Source: Acetobacterium tundrae | GTDB lineage: Bacteria > Bacillota > Clostridia > Eubacteriales > Eubacteriaceae | Assembly (NCBI RefSeq): GCF_008086615.1 | Contig: NZ_RXYB01000001.1 | Coordinates: forward strand, 266,646 to 330,645 | Direction: 5' to 3' | DNA length: 64,000 nt | In this document: piece after piece, positions 37,086 through 46,728 of the stretch | Position numbering within the stretch: position 1 is the stretch's first letter | Layout of the letters: each line of letters begins with the position of its first letter | Notes under the pieces: model-generated | What the model was told of the DNA's origin: nothing | The model's input: only the letters and a program-made list of their open reading frames with translations | Databases searched by the model: none | Made by a program: the position numbers and the translations under genes

Positions 37086-37287
37086 ATTACTTGAGTAAGT
37101 TGCGGCTTGATAATAAAAGGCAAATAATTGCTTCACAATTAAATGAAAAATCATTTGTTGATAAAAAAAAGAAAAACACTGTAATGATGCTAAAAGCAGT
37201 TTAGAAAGGGTAAATAAAATAAAAATAGTCTTTTTAAATTAACGAAGAGTCGAAATAGCATCAAAAATATAGTTAGAAGAGAGAAAA

Positions 37288-40209
37288 ATGAAATCAATAA
37301 GATTAAGACTAATAACAATATTTACAGCTCTTATATTGGTAGTAACAAGCATTTTGGGAGTCGTTGTTCTTAGTAACTTCACGATTGTATTGGAAAAAGA
37401 CGCTCATAATCAATTGCAAAATCTTGCCGAGGTTCAGGCAAAATATGTTGGCTCCAGAAGAGATGCCGAGTTGCAATACATGTCAGGGTTAGCTCAAAAC
37501 TCAATTATTCTGGATGCTAATGTACCCCAGGATCAGCGAGTTGCTTTTTTAATGGCTGAAGCAAAAAGAGCAGGATATGACGCATATGTTTTGGCTGATC
37601 TTGGCGGAAACGGGGTTACCCAAAACAGTACTGGAGATACGGTAAACGTAGCTGACCGAGATTATTTTAAAGCGGCAGCAAGTGGGGTAGCAACTGCATC
37701 AGATGTTACAATCAGTCGTGTTACGGGTCAGCCAGTTGTTCTCTACGCGACTCCAATTTATCAAAATGGCGTAATTGCCGGAGTGCTTTACGGAAGAAAA
37801 GAAGGTATTTCGTTAAGTGAAATCACCAAGCAGGTAACCTATGGGGAAACCGGGTTTGGATATTTAATTAACAACTCGGGGGTTGCAGTCGGAAATTCGA
37901 ATCTTGATCTGGTAACGCAGCAATTCAATTTTGCGACAGCTGATGAAGAAAATCCTGACTATGCCCAGTTATCTGAATTAGTGAGAACAAAGATGACAAC
38001 ACGGGAAGTTGGATCTGGCGACTACAGCTTTGAAGGCAAGGATCTTCTGGTTGGTTATGCTCCGGTGGACGGCAGCCCATGGATTATGGCGGTGGCCATG
38101 AATCAATCTGAGCTGGATGTAGAAATAGCGTCGGTCAGAAATATAATCATAGCTATTGTAGCAGTCGCAATTATTGCCGGTGCTGTAGCGGTGTTCTTTA
38201 TCAGCGGTAGCATTGCAAACCCAATTGTTGCGACAACTGAGGAATTAAATCGGTTGTCTGGTTTTGACTTCAGAAAAAACAAAAACCAGAAAGGCAGTAA
38301 ATATATAAACCGAAATGATGAAATTGGAGCCATGCTGAAATCAGTTGCTTCCATGCAGAAAAATGTTCAGGAAAACCTGATTAATAAACTTAAAAATATA
38401 TCCCAGGGTAACCTGGATGATGAAATTGTCATGGTGGGTGAAAATGATCAGGTAGGTCCAGCATTAAAAGATACACAAGTTGCAATTAAGACGTTGGTTA
38501 ATGATACCCATACTCTTGTAACGGCGGCAGTTGAAGGAAGACTTAGTGAAAGAGCGGATGTTTCAAAATACAATGGAGACTATGCCAAAGTTATTGATGG
38601 CGTCAACAAAACCCTTGATGCTGTGGTTGAACCGATCCAGGAAGCATCCAATGTCCTGGAAGCGATGGCAAAAGGTGATTTAACACACTCCATGGAAGGG
38701 GATTATCGAGGCGATTATGCAGTAATCAAGACGTCTCTGAATAAAACCCTTAATACAATTAAAATGCTGGTCAGTGATACAAACAGCCTTGTGGAATCAG
38801 CTGTGGAAGGAAAACTTGATGACCGAGCAGATGTCTCCAAGCATCAAGGTGAATATGCGAAAATCGTTGATGGTGTCAATAAAACCCTTGATGCTGTCGT
38901 AGAACCAATCAAAGAAGCATCCAGCGTACTGGAAGCGATGGCAAAAGGTGATTTAACACATTCCATGGATGGGGATTACAAAGGCGATTATGCAACGGTT
39001 AAAGTATCGGTGAATAAAACCTTTGATGCCATAAAAATGCTGGCGAGTGATACAAACAGTCTGGTAGAATCAGCCGTCAATGGCGATATTGATGCCCGGG
39101 CTGATAGATCAAAACACAATGGCGAGTATGCTAAAATAATTGGTGGTGTCAACGCAACCCTAGATGCAATGGTAGCACCGATTCAGGAAGCCAGCATTGT
39201 TCTGGAGGAGGTTGCAAACGGCAGCCTGAAACTTAGAATGGAAGGCGATTATAGAGGACAGCATTCAGCAATTAAAGTAGCGTTAAACAGTACCCTTGAT
39301 TTTTTACAGGGTGTTATTGATGAAGTTTCGGATATCTTAAACCAAATGGCAAATGCAAATATGGCGGTTAGTATAAGGGGCGATTACAAGGGCGATTTTG
39401 AACCCATAAAGACAGCACTCAATAGCATAATCGAATCACTTAATAATATATTCAGAGATATCAATGAAGCTGCAGACCAAGTCTCAGCAGGATCTTCGCA
39501 GGTATCCGATGGAAGCCAAATGCTTGCCCAGGGATCGACAGAGCAGGCTGCCACAATAGAAGAGCTCAGCTCATCCATAGATGAAATTGCTGATAAGACA
39601 AAAGCCAATGCAACTCGGGCAAATGAGGCAAACATGCTTTCAACAACAGCACAGGAAAAAGCTCAAAAAGGCGATAAGCAGATGCGACAGCTGCAGGAAT
39701 CAATGAATGAAATTAATCAGGCTTCTGAAAATATTTCTAAGATTATCAAGGTCATTGATGATATCGCATTCCAGACAAATATACTTTCGCTTAATGCAGC
39801 TGTAGAAGCCGCCAGAGCCGGCGAACATGGGAAAGGATTTGCTGTTGTGGCGGAAGAGGTCAAGAATTTGGCAAACAGAAGTGCAGAAGCAGCTCAGGAA
39901 ACAACCGTGCTCATTGAAGGATCTGTTAAAAAGACGGAAGAAGGAACCGTAATAGCCGATGAAGCAGCCGAAGCCCTCCAGGGAATTGTAATAGAAGTTA
40001 CCAAGGCAGCACAACTTGTGCGAGAAATTGCTCAGGCATCAAATGATCAAGCGACTAATATTGCACAGATAAATCTTGGCGTTGATCAGGTATCGCAGGT
40101 GGTACAGGGAAACACAGCAACAGCTGAGGAATCAGCAGCGTCAAGCGAAGAATTATCCAGTCAGGCACAACTTCTTAAAGAACTGATTTCACAGTTTAGA
40201 CTTAAATAA
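37288..40209 (+). CDS. Methyl-accepting chemotaxis protein with Cache sensor and HAMP-like array
   Basis: A 973-residue chemoreceptor. TM1 at about residues 8-32, an extracellular dCache-type sensor (about 40-275), TM2 around 285-310, then HAMP-type helices. Residues 400-672 are three copies of a 91-residue unit (core [14 protein letters not shown]...[14 protein letters not shown]) plus a partial fourth. The signalling domain (from about 690) carries [20 protein letters not shown] and [15 protein letters not shown], the CheA/CheW contact tip. The ligand is unknown. No che genes are in the window, so the rest of the pathway lies elsewhere. Confidence 0.93.
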   Translation: MKSIRLRLITIFTALILVVTSILGVVVLSNFTIVLEKDAHNQLQNLAEVQAKYVGSRRDAELQYMSGLAQNSIILDANVPQDQRVAFLMAEAKRAGYDAYVLADLGGNGVTQNSTGDTVNVADRDYFKAAASGVATASDVTISRVTGQPVVLYATPIYQNGVIAGVLYGRKEGISLSEITKQVTYGETGFGYLINNSGVAVGNSNLDLVTQQFNFATADEENPDYAQLSELVRTKMTTREVGSGDYSFEGKDLLVGYAPVDGSPWIMAVAMNQSELDVEIASVRNIIIAIVAVAIIAGAVAVFFISGSIANPIVATTEELNRLSGFDFRKNKNQKGSKYINRNDEIGAMLKSVASMQKNVQENLINKLKNISQGNLDDEIVMVGENDQVGPALKDTQVAIKTLVNDTHTLVTAAVEGRLSERADVSKYNGDYAKVIDGVNKTLDAVVEPIQEASNVLEAMAKGDLTHSMEGDYRGDYAVIKTSLNKTLNTIKMLVSDTNSLVESAVEGKLDDRADVSKHQGEYAKIVDGVNKTLDAVVEPIKEASSVLEAMAKGDLTHSMDGDYKGDYATVKVSVNKTFDAIKMLASDTNSLVESAVNGDIDARADRSKHNGEYAKIIGGVNATLDAMVAPIQEASIVLEEVANGSLKLRMEGDYRGQHSAIKVALNSTLDFLQGVIDEVSDILNQMANANMAVSIRGDYKGDFEPIKTALNSIIESLNNIFRDINEAADQVSAGSSQVSDGSQMLAQGSTEQAATIEELSSSIDEIADKTKANATRANEANMLSTTAQEKAQKGDKQMRQLQESMNEINQASENISKIIKVIDDIAFQTNILSLNAAVEAARAGEHGKGFAVVAEEVKNLANRSAEAAQETTVLIEGSVKKTEEGTVIADEAAEALQGIVIEVTKAAQLVREIAQASNDQATNIAQINLGVDQVSQVVQGNTATAEESAASSEELSSQAQLLKELISQFRLK
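38485..39303 (+). repeat. Three tandem 273-base (91-codon) units inside the chemoreceptor gene
   Basis: Unit starts at 38485, 38758 and 39031 are exactly 273 bases apart. Units 1 and 2 are nearly identical over their second halves (for example GCGATGGCAAAAGGTGATTT in both); unit 3 has diverged. A shortened fourth unit follows to about 39440. Each unit probably folds as a pair of HAMP-like helical hairpins. Confidence 0.9.
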
Positions 40210-40686
40210 AGTAAGTTAAATAATGAGACAAGGTACTATGATATGCTCCCTTCAAAGTGGACAATGGAAAAAATATTGGATTTTGAAGGGCGTATTTTCT
40301 ATTGAAAAAAATGAATTCACAACTGATAAAAAAAAGAGCTGAAATATTAAAGTGCTCTCAGAAAGCCTTAGATAATGAGATGCTACTGGAAAAGATTGTG
40401 AAATAATACATTGAGACAAAAGTATTTTTGAAGAAAAGATACAATGGAAACTCCTGAGCATGATAAAAGAGTTAAGAATAAGATAACGGTATTGGTGTAA
40501 ATCGCAAATTGAATATGAACACATTTGAAAAAGCAGAAGCTCAGGGAACAATTATTTCACAATGTCACGATGGGAGCACTGTGAAATAATTGGCCTTGAA
40601 TATTTGCGGCTCGGTCATTTTTTTTATGAAGATCCCAAGGTGCGGTCATTGGATTTTTAAAAGGGTCAGTTTACAAAGCTATGAAT
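40210..40686. other. Gene-poor stretch with degenerate repeats, possible insertion-element debris
   Basis: No convincing gene. A 31-codon frame (40309-40404, MNSQLIKKRAEIL...) has no Shine-Dalgarno. CGGTCATT occurs twice 31 bases apart (40612 and 40643), followed by AAAAGGGTCAGTTTACA. The pattern recalls the multiple short terminal repeats of IS21-type elements. No transposase is present, so this is only a hint of a lost element. Confidence 0.35.
40550..40591. repeat. Inverted repeat with a third copy upstream
   Basis: AATTATTTCACA (40550-40561) and TGTGAAATAATT (40580-40591) are perfect complements around an 18-base loop. The same TGTGAAATAAT also occurs directly at 40397-40407. Confidence 0.6.
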
Positions 40687-41286
40687 TTATTTTTCTTCGT
40701 TCCAAGTATCAAAACCTTCCATGACTTTGTCATAGGTTTTTTGAGAAATGTCTGGGAGTTCTCCGCCAAAAGATTTTTTGGCCTGATTGTAACCATCAAT
40801 AAAGGCGCTTTTCAGAGTTTCAAGTTTGCTTTTATCTCCGCCGGATACGGCTTTGGCAAAATCTACGATCCGTTCAGCCGTTTTATCAACACCCCAGTAA
40901 CCATTTTCAGAGATCGCATCCTGAGCCGATGCCTGCGTGTCAGCGTCCACGGTAATGGAGACATCCTTGCCTTCACTTAAGGATTTAATGACTTCATTAA
41001 CCTTTAAACCCTGTTTTTCAAGCATTGCAGCAACCATTTTTTTGAATGCGGCAGTGTTTTTTGAAAAATCAGCTTTGAGTTCACTTAGCTTTTTTTGATC
41101 GATGGTGTAGGTCCCGATATCCTCTTTTGAGTTTGTTCCAAGTTCGACGGTATCCGTGCGTGCGTCCACTGATGCGACTTTTTCGACAGCCTGCACAGCT
41201 TCTTTTGCATTGGCATTTTGCGTGGCGATTTTTGTCTGAGGTGTTTGAGTCAGCAGTTTGCTGCTATCAATTGAATTAGTACTCAT
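40687..41286 (-). CDS. Conserved protein of unknown function, probably motility-linked
   Basis: A 199-residue soluble protein. Residues 1-60 are Ser/Thr/Ala-rich and look disordered, and the middle is helical. The C-terminal half carries YWGVDKTAERIVDFAKA, GGDKSKLETLKSAF and FGGELPDISQKTYDKVMEGF. I recall similar C-termini in clostridial proteins near flagellar genes, but cannot name a function. The frame extends to 41331, but AAGGAGGA (41298-41291, minus) precedes the ATG at 41286. It lies downstream of the 88-residue gene that has a sigma-28-type promoter. Confidence 0.75.
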   Translation of the reverse strand: MSTNSIDSSKLLTQTPQTKIATQNANAKEAVQAVEKVASVDARTDTVELGTNSKEDIGTYTIDQKKLSELKADFSKNTAAFKKMVAAMLEKQGLKVNEVIKSLSEGKDVSITVDADTQASAQDAISENGYWGVDKTAERIVDFAKAVSGGDKSKLETLKSAFIDGYNQAKKSFGGELPDISQKTYDKVMEGFDTWNEEK

Positions 41287-41484
41287 AAAATCCTCCTTGT
41301 AATAAATTGAGATTATTTTTTTAAATATCATACTGGACCCTTATTATAAGAGATATCGACATAATTGGGGCAAGGCTTTAGTAATTGTTGATATGAAATT
41401 TATCATCATCCGAGAAATCTAGTACAAGGTTGTTAAGTCAGTGCAGACAGATAAAAACTAGTCACCTTTCGGAATCCTGAATCA

Positions 41485-41751
41485 TTATATTTGTTTTATT
41501 GGTATGAGGCCTCTGATTGTTTCAACAGGTTGTTTAATTTGCAGTTCACTTTTATTTTGGTCAGATTTGACATTAATATCAGCGGATATGTCCGCAATGG
41601 AAACAGGTTCCTTTTTTTCGGTGACCATGCTTTGCAGGTAGTAAGAGAAGCACTCCGTGATCATGGCTGTCTCTTTGATTTTGTTTCTGGTGCTTGATTT
41701 GAAGTTTAATAATTGCTTGGTACTTTTTTTTATGTCGTCAAGGTATTTCAT
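41485..41751 (-). CDS. Small protein of unknown function behind a sigma-28-type promoter
   Basis: An 88-residue protein I do not recognise. The first 45 residues are basic and helical (MKYLDDIKKSTKQLLNFKSS), and the rest is Lys/Glu/Ile-rich with no Cys pair or membrane segment. AAGGAGG lies 10 bases upstream. The 198-base gap to the 199-residue gene downstream has no terminator, so they may form one transcript started at 41827-41853. Codon use resembles the neighbours. Confidence 0.6.
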   Translation of the reverse strand: MKYLDDIKKSTKQLLNFKSSTRNKIKETAMITECFSYYLQSMVTEKKEPVSIADISADINVKSDQNKSELQIKQPVETIRGLIPIKQI

Positions 41752-41826
41752 TATGAATAAACCTCCTTATTTTGTTTGAACACTTCAATTTTTATATTTA
41801 ATTTACTAAATAATGTTCTGATTATA

Positions 41827-41853
41827 TTATCGCCATGGGCTAATATAACTTTA
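41827..41853 (-). promoter_or_regulatory. Sigma-28 (SigD/FliA) promoter
   Basis: On the minus strand TAAA (41853-41850), exactly 15 bases, then GGCGATAA (41834-41827), seven of eight matches to the consensus GCCGATAA. It lies 75 bases upstream of the 88-residue gene. Confidence 0.75.
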
Positions 41854-41998
41854 GAAAAAATAGAAAGACAGGCGAAACAATTAAGAAAACGCAATGATAG
41901 AAACGAAACATTAAGTTAAAAATAATGCAAATAGGGTACAATTCAGCTATTAATCACATTGAAAAATCTGTATGAAATTTAAGAAAGAAGGTTTTGCT

Positions 41999-42853
41999 AT
42001 GAAGGAAAGAAAGGTTACGCAGGTAATTAGAGGGACTGATGCAATCGATGGTGCCGGTGTTCATTTAAGCCGTGTATTATCCCACCCCCAGGTTAAAGCT
42101 TTTGACCCGTTTTTAATGTTGGATTCTTTTGATTCTGAAAACCCGGAGGATTATATCAAGGGATTCCCAATGCATCCTCATCGTGGGATTGAAACCGTGA
42201 CTTATCTGATACAGGGCAGCATCATTCATGAGGACAGCTTGGGGAATAAAGGTGTTATTGAATCCGGCTGCTCACAGTGGATGACGGCAGGAAGTGGGAT
42301 TATGCATCAGGAAATGCCTCAACCTGCAAAAAAAATGCTGGGTTTTCAATTGTGGCTAAATCTCCCTCAAGTGGAAAAAATGACTGAACCGAAATATTTT
42401 GAAATCCGAAAAGAAGATATTCCGATTGTTCAAGGGGATGGGTTCAGTGTGAGTATTGTGTCCGGAGAATTTCAAGGAACGAAGGGCGTTAAATCGCATC
42501 ATATCCAGGCCATGATCTTAGATGCAACGGTTGAGGCCAAATGTGAAATTAGAATTCCTACACCGAAGGGAGAAACGGTATTTGTTTTTTTGCTTGAAGG
42601 AGAAGGGCAAGTTGCAGATGAGATCTATCATGAAAAATCAGCAATCCTTTTTGATGATGGTGATTTTGTGCAAGTAAGGGCAACAGAAAAAGCTCTCCAC
42701 TTTGTACTGTTTTCTGCACCTCCAATAAAAGAATCGATCGCCTGGGGTGGCCCCATTGTTATGAATACTGAGGAAGAATTAAGACAGGCATTTGCGGATT
42801 TGGAAGATAGCACATTTATAAAAGAGTCGCCTAAACTCTCGGAAATGAAATAA
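41999..42853 (+). CDS. Pirin-family protein
   Basis: A 284-residue bicupin. The metal site is present: MHPHRGIETVTYLIQG (residues 55-70) with two His, and GSGIMHQEMP near 100 with His and Glu. Pirins bind iron; some are quercetinases, others redox-linked regulators, and the role here is open. The frame extends to 41972, but GAAGG stands 7 bases before the ATG at 41999, giving the usual MKERKVTQVIRG start. It is 85 bases upstream of an acetyltransferase gene, same strand. Confidence 0.92.
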   Translation: MKERKVTQVIRGTDAIDGAGVHLSRVLSHPQVKAFDPFLMLDSFDSENPEDYIKGFPMHPHRGIETVTYLIQGSIIHEDSLGNKGVIESGCSQWMTAGSGIMHQEMPQPAKKMLGFQLWLNLPQVEKMTEPKYFEIRKEDIPIVQGDGFSVSIVSGEFQGTKGVKSHHIQAMILDATVEAKCEIRIPTPKGETVFVFLLEGEGQVADEIYHEKSAILFDDGDFVQVRATEKALHFVLFSAPPIKESIAWGGPIVMNTEEELRQAFADLEDSTFIKESPKLSEMK

Positions 42854-42938
42854 TCTTTAATGAAGACAAGGCGCATCGCTGCTTGAATTAAAATGTGTGT
42901 TTCAGAGAAGAATGCTAGAAAAATCAAGGAGGCTGTGT

Positions 42939-43445
42939 ATGAATTTTGTACTTAAAAAATGGCAAACAAGTTTTATTCCTGATGTTGCCAAATATGGGAA
43001 TAATAAAAAGATAGCAGATAACCTTCGGGATGCTTTCCCTTTTCCTTATACGAATACCGATGCTGAATGGTATGTAAATGATTGTATAGAAAAAGGGGAT
43101 AAGCATCAGATTTGTCGAGCGATTGTTGTGGATGGACAAGCGGTTGGCAGTATCGGTGTTTTTATGAAAGAGGACGTTTATAGAAAAAGCGGAGAATTGG
43201 GCTACTGGTTGGGTGAGTCATACTGGAATGGCGGAATTATGACAAAAGCAGTGAAAGAAATCTGTTATGAGTCTTTTGAGCGCTTTGACATTATACGAAT
43301 TTTTGCAGAACCTTTTTCCTATAATTCAGGATCCAGGCGAGTGCTTGAAAAAGCGGATTTCAAACTGGAGGGCGTTTTGAAAAAGAGTGTTTGCAAACAC
43401 GACGAGATTTATGACTCATGTATATATGCACTCTTAAAAAAATAA
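42939..43445 (+). CDS. GNAT acetyltransferase, RimJ/RimL type
   Basis: A 168-residue N-acetyltransferase. Acceptor half (WYVNDCIEKG), then GELGYWLGESYWNGGIMTKA with the acetyl-CoA loop, and the C-terminal NSGSRRVLEKADFKLEG typical of ribosomal-protein-type acetyltransferases. The ATG at 42939 has AGGAGG upstream; longer in-frame starts lack one. The substrate cannot be inferred. Confidence 0.88.
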   Translation: MNFVLKKWQTSFIPDVAKYGNNKKIADNLRDAFPFPYTNTDAEWYVNDCIEKGDKHQICRAIVVDGQAVGSIGVFMKEDVYRKSGELGYWLGESYWNGGIMTKAVKEICYESFERFDIIRIFAEPFSYNSGSRRVLEKADFKLEGVLKKSVCKHDEIYDSCIYALLKK

Positions 43446-43478
43446 TTTGAGAACTGAATAGAACTTGCAAGATAAATT

Positions 43479-43539
43479 AAGAACCCATTCTTTTTCATTG
43501 ACATGCTTTGGCATAACAATGCATAAAGAATGGGTTCTT
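43479..43539. terminator. Bidirectional terminator between acetyltransferase and chemoreceptor genes
   Basis: A perfect 15-base stem (AAGAACCCATTCTTT / AAAGAATGGGTTCTT) around a 31-base loop that itself folds (CATTG/CAATG, ATGC/GCAT). It lies between convergent genes. Confidence 0.8.
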
Positions 43540-43615
43540 ATTGGTTCGAATTTCAATGCTGTATCAAGAAAGTGACTTTTGCAGTGAATATCATTTTATT
43601 AAAGAGTTGATGGAT

Positions 43616-46372
43616 TTAGTATTTATCTGAATTCATATCATCCAAAATGATAATTGGTTCTGACGGACGATTGTTAATTAGTTTAGAGGGACGATTATCA
43701 ATTGGTTTAAGCGGCTGTGACACAGATGAATCACTCATAGGATTTTTGTTTTGCTCTTTTAATTTAAATTCATCTACCATTCCTTTAAGCATTTCAGCTT
43801 GACCGGATAGTTCTTCGCTGGCGGCGGCACTTTCTTCAGCTGTTGCTGAATTGGTTTGAACGACCTGGGAAACCTGTTCAATGCCCTGGGTGATTTGCGC
43901 AATTTCAGAAGCCTGGTCGTTGGAAGCCTGGGCAATATTTCTAACCAAGTCGGCAACTATGCCAACATTATTTGAAATTACTTTTAAGCTTTTTTCTGTG
44001 TCATCAGCGATCTTTGTTCCGACTTCCACTTTTTGGATGGAGCCTTCAATAAGGCCGGTTGTTTGTTTAGCTGCTTCCGCACTTCGTGCGGCAAGAGTGC
44101 GTACCTCCTCAGCGACTACGGCAAAACCTTTGCCATGCTGTCCTGCCCGAGCAGCTTCTACCGCTGCATTCAAGGCTAGAATATTGGTTTGGAATGCAAT
44201 ATCGTCGATGACTTTAATAATTTTGAAAATACTATTGGATGAATCATTAATTTCATTCATAGCAGTGATCATCTTTTTCATTTGGTCATTACCTACTTCA
44301 GCATTTGATTGAACATCAACCGTTAGTTCATTAGCTTTATTGGCATTTAAGGCATTTTTCTTTGTTTCGTTGGCAATTTCATCAATAGAAGCGGTTAATT
44401 CTTGGATAGCACTAGCTTGCTCGGTTGTTCCCTGAGACAAAGCCTGTCCGCCGTCCGAGATTTGTCGGGCCCCTATTTCAACCTGTCCGGCAGCGATATT
44501 TATTTCATTCATGGTATGACTCATGTTTGTGGTGATATCATTTAAAGCATTCTTGATGGCTAAGAAATCGCCAAGATATTCAGTCGTTATGTCCTGATCC
44601 ATATTTCCTTGACCCAGAGCTTCCAAAGTCGCAGTAATTTCGCTGACATAGCGTTTGAGAAACTCAACGGTTTTATTCATATCGTCTTTAATTTTGCCAT
44701 TTTGGCCCTGGTAGTTGCCTTCCATATATGAGCTTAAATTACCTTGGGATAATTCATTTAGGACAAAGGAGGCTTCTTGAATGGGTGCAATGATTGCATC
44801 TAAAGTATTGTTAAAACCATTGATGACTTTTGAATATTCTCCTGAGAACCGACTAAGGTCGCCTCGATTATTTAAGTCGCCCTCAATCGCAATTTGAGCC
44901 ATTTTATCGGTTTCGTCTACCAGCATGACAATCATTTCAATCATCAAAACCAAACTCGGAATAAGATGATCATTTTCGCTGCGTTTTCCAATGTTTTTCA
45001 GAATTTCCAAATCCTGCATATCCCCTTCAGAAATATGGGTTGAGATTTCCACAACACGACATAATCGGGTATGAATGTTATTGATTGAATTCGCAATTTC
45101 GCCATAAATTCCAAGGTAAGAGCCTTCAACTTTTTCAGAATAATCGTTTAAGCTCATTTTACCGAGAACGCGATTGCCTTCTTGTAGGGCTTCCAACCCA
45201 TCGATACAGGCATTAATGTTGTTTTTAATGGTATTGAAATCACCATAGGAAGTCTTATTGACTTTTGGAGGAATTTCACCCTTCCCGATACGATTAAGAT
45301 AATCAGCAGTGGTATTAAGTGGACCAACTAAGGCATCCAGAGTATTGTTAACCCCTTCAATAATTTCTCTAAATCCGCCATTGAAAGCCGATGCATTGCC
45401 TCTTGCTTCAAGATTGCCATTCACAGCTGCTTGGGAAAGCATGGATGCTTCAGCGACGAGCCCTCTGACGTTGTCGATAGTCTTTTTAAGGGCTGGTTTA
45501 ATTTCGTCCTGTTCATCAGTGATTTCTATAGTGCTGGATACATCACCGTTGGATATCTTTTCCAGGGTTCCAATGGTGATCGTTTGAAGCTCGTCTGCAA
45601 AGTTGTCCATGGCAACTGCCATTTCACCAATTTCGTCCTTGGTGTTCATATTTAGCCGGGTTCCCAAATGCCCTTTGCTCATGTCTTTAATCATATTAAC
45701 TGCTTTTTTAAGGGGAATGCTGATAATTGAACTGAGGAATAGACCTAAAGCAATGGCACCGATAATAACGATAATTGTAATAATAATCATCACAATTGTT
45801 GAACTAGTTGCTTGTTTTGTATTGGACGCTTCCTTTACGCCAGCAGCTTCCAATTTCATTGGTACTAACTTGGAAATGGCATCCTGTTCGATGTTTGAGG
45901 CCTTTTCAAAAGAAGCATTGTCAGACATCAATGCAGTTGCTTCATCATCCAGATTTTGAGTGGCAAGTGATTTTACTATTTCAAATTGTTCAGCAACGGC
46001 TTTACGTGAAGCAATAAATTCGTCATAGGCAGTTCTCATTTCATCTGTATCAATTGATTTCTCAAAGTCGGCGGCGGCTGTGTCAATTTCATCATTTCTG
46101 ATAGCGACTTTATCAGCAGCCACCTTGATCTGTTCAGGATTATCTTCAAGAATCATATCTCGGACATTTACACGCATTCGCTGAAACGAAGCTGATATTA
46201 CACCAACATCAGATATTGGTACTGTCATGTTTTCATAAAGCTCAGTGCTTGAAGCGTTTAACGAGTTAATGTTTACAATTCCAACAATCCCTACTATTCC
46301 TGATATAAGCGCTACAAGAATAAAACCCAATACCAGTTTAGATCTTGTTTTCATATTATAAAACCATTGCAT
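43616..46372 (-). CDS. Methyl-accepting chemotaxis protein with four-helix sensor and HAMP-like array
   Basis: A 918-residue chemoreceptor. TM1 near residues 13-33, a four-helix-bundle periplasmic sensor to about 185, TM2 near 190-215, HAMP (about 216-270), then about 350 residues of HAMP-like units ([41 protein letters not shown]). The signalling domain contains [20 protein letters not shown] and [16 protein letters not shown] 50-residue tail holds two copies of a NRPS-type motif ([15 protein letters not shown]). GGAGG is 6 bases before the ATG. The array is more diverged than that of the receptor at 37288. Confidence 0.93.
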   Translation of the reverse strand: MQWFYNMKTRSKLVLGFILVALISGIVGIVGIVNINSLNASSTELYENMTVPISDVGVISASFQRMRVNVRDMILEDNPEQIKVAADKVAIRNDEIDTAAADFEKSIDTDEMRTAYDEFIASRKAVAEQFEIVKSLATQNLDDEATALMSDNASFEKASNIEQDAISKLVPMKLEAAGVKEASNTKQATSSTIVMIIITIIVIIGAIALGLFLSSIISIPLKKAVNMIKDMSKGHLGTRLNMNTKDEIGEMAVAMDNFADELQTITIGTLEKISNGDVSSTIEITDEQDEIKPALKKTIDNVRGLVAEASMLSQAAVNGNLEARGNASAFNGGFREIIEGVNNTLDALVGPLNTTADYLNRIGKGEIPPKVNKTSYGDFNTIKNNINACIDGLEALQEGNRVLGKMSLNDYSEKVEGSYLGIYGEIANSINNIHTRLCRVVEISTHISEGDMQDLEILKNIGKRSENDHLIPSLVLMIEMIVMLVDETDKMAQIAIEGDLNNRGDLSRFSGEYSKVINGFNNTLDAIIAPIQEASFVLNELSQGNLSSYMEGNYQGQNGKIKDDMNKTVEFLKRYVSEITATLEALGQGNMDQDITTEYLGDFLAIKNALNDITTNMSHTMNEINIAAGQVEIGARQISDGGQALSQGTTEQASAIQELTASIDEIANETKKNALNANKANELTVDVQSNAEVGNDQMKKMITAMNEINDSSNSIFKIIKVIDDIAFQTNILALNAAVEAARAGQHGKGFAVVAEEVRTLAARSAEAAKQTTGLIEGSIQKVEVGTKIADDTEKSLKVISNNVGIVADLVRNIAQASNDQASEIAQITQGIEQVSQVVQTNSATAEESAAASEELSGQAEMLKGMVDEFKLKEQNKNPMSDSSVSQPLKPIDNRPSKLINNRPSEPIIILDDMNSDKY

Positions 46373-46517
46373 ATAGAACCTCCGTATTTCAATTTTTGTT
46401 TGAATAATAATTAACCGTGATTTTTAAAGTGACGCCCTAAAATTTTACGTTAACAAAAAAATATTGAGCCACTAAAATATTTCAAAGTAAATTACTTTAT
46501 TCACAATATCAATTCAT

Positions 46518-46544
46518 TTATCGTCATGTATGAATATAACTTAA
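46518..46544 (-). promoter_or_regulatory. Sigma-28-type promoter for the 918-residue chemoreceptor
   Basis: On the minus strand TTAA (46544-46541), 15 bases, GACGATAA (46525-46518). The spacer starts GTTATATT, as does that of the site at 41827-41853, so the two promoters look related. Confidence 0.65.
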
Positions 46545-46585
46545 GAAAGAAAAATAAATATTTTCCGTTAGATCAATCCAAAAAT

Positions 46586-46632
46586 AATAAGCCCAACTAC
46601 ACAAATTTATCATTTGCGTAGTTGGGCTTATT
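46586..46632 (-). terminator. Terminator of the PAS-REC-GGDEF gene
   Basis: A perfect 15-base stem (AATAAGCCCAACTAC / GTAGTTGGGCTTATT) extended by CAAA/TTTG after one mismatch. On the minus strand it is followed by a T-rich tract. Confidence 0.85.
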
Positions 46633-46728
46633 TTCAATTACGGTGGATTGTTTATATTTATTGCAAAATAAAAGTGGCTTTTATGCCTAAATAGATTTTG
46701 GAAAAAAGTGTACAACCTTGATTAGGTT

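Larger units (their letters stand above)
46373..46728. other. Intergenic region between two minus-strand genes
   Basis: Contains the sigma-28-type promoter of the chemoreceptor (46518-46544) and the terminator of the diguanylate cyclase gene (46586-46632). Nothing else recognised. Confidence 0.6.

Noticed and set aside
38485..39303. Regularly spaced repeat considered as a CRISPR array
   Set aside because: The 273-base units are in-frame coding repeats of a chemoreceptor, far longer than CRISPR repeats, and no cas gene is present. No CRISPR array was seen in the window.
40252..40551. Open frame of 99 codons on the minus strand in the gene-poor stretch after the first chemoreceptor
   Set aside because: Phe/Leu/Ser-rich product without domains or a good Shine-Dalgarno; the region looks like decayed DNA.
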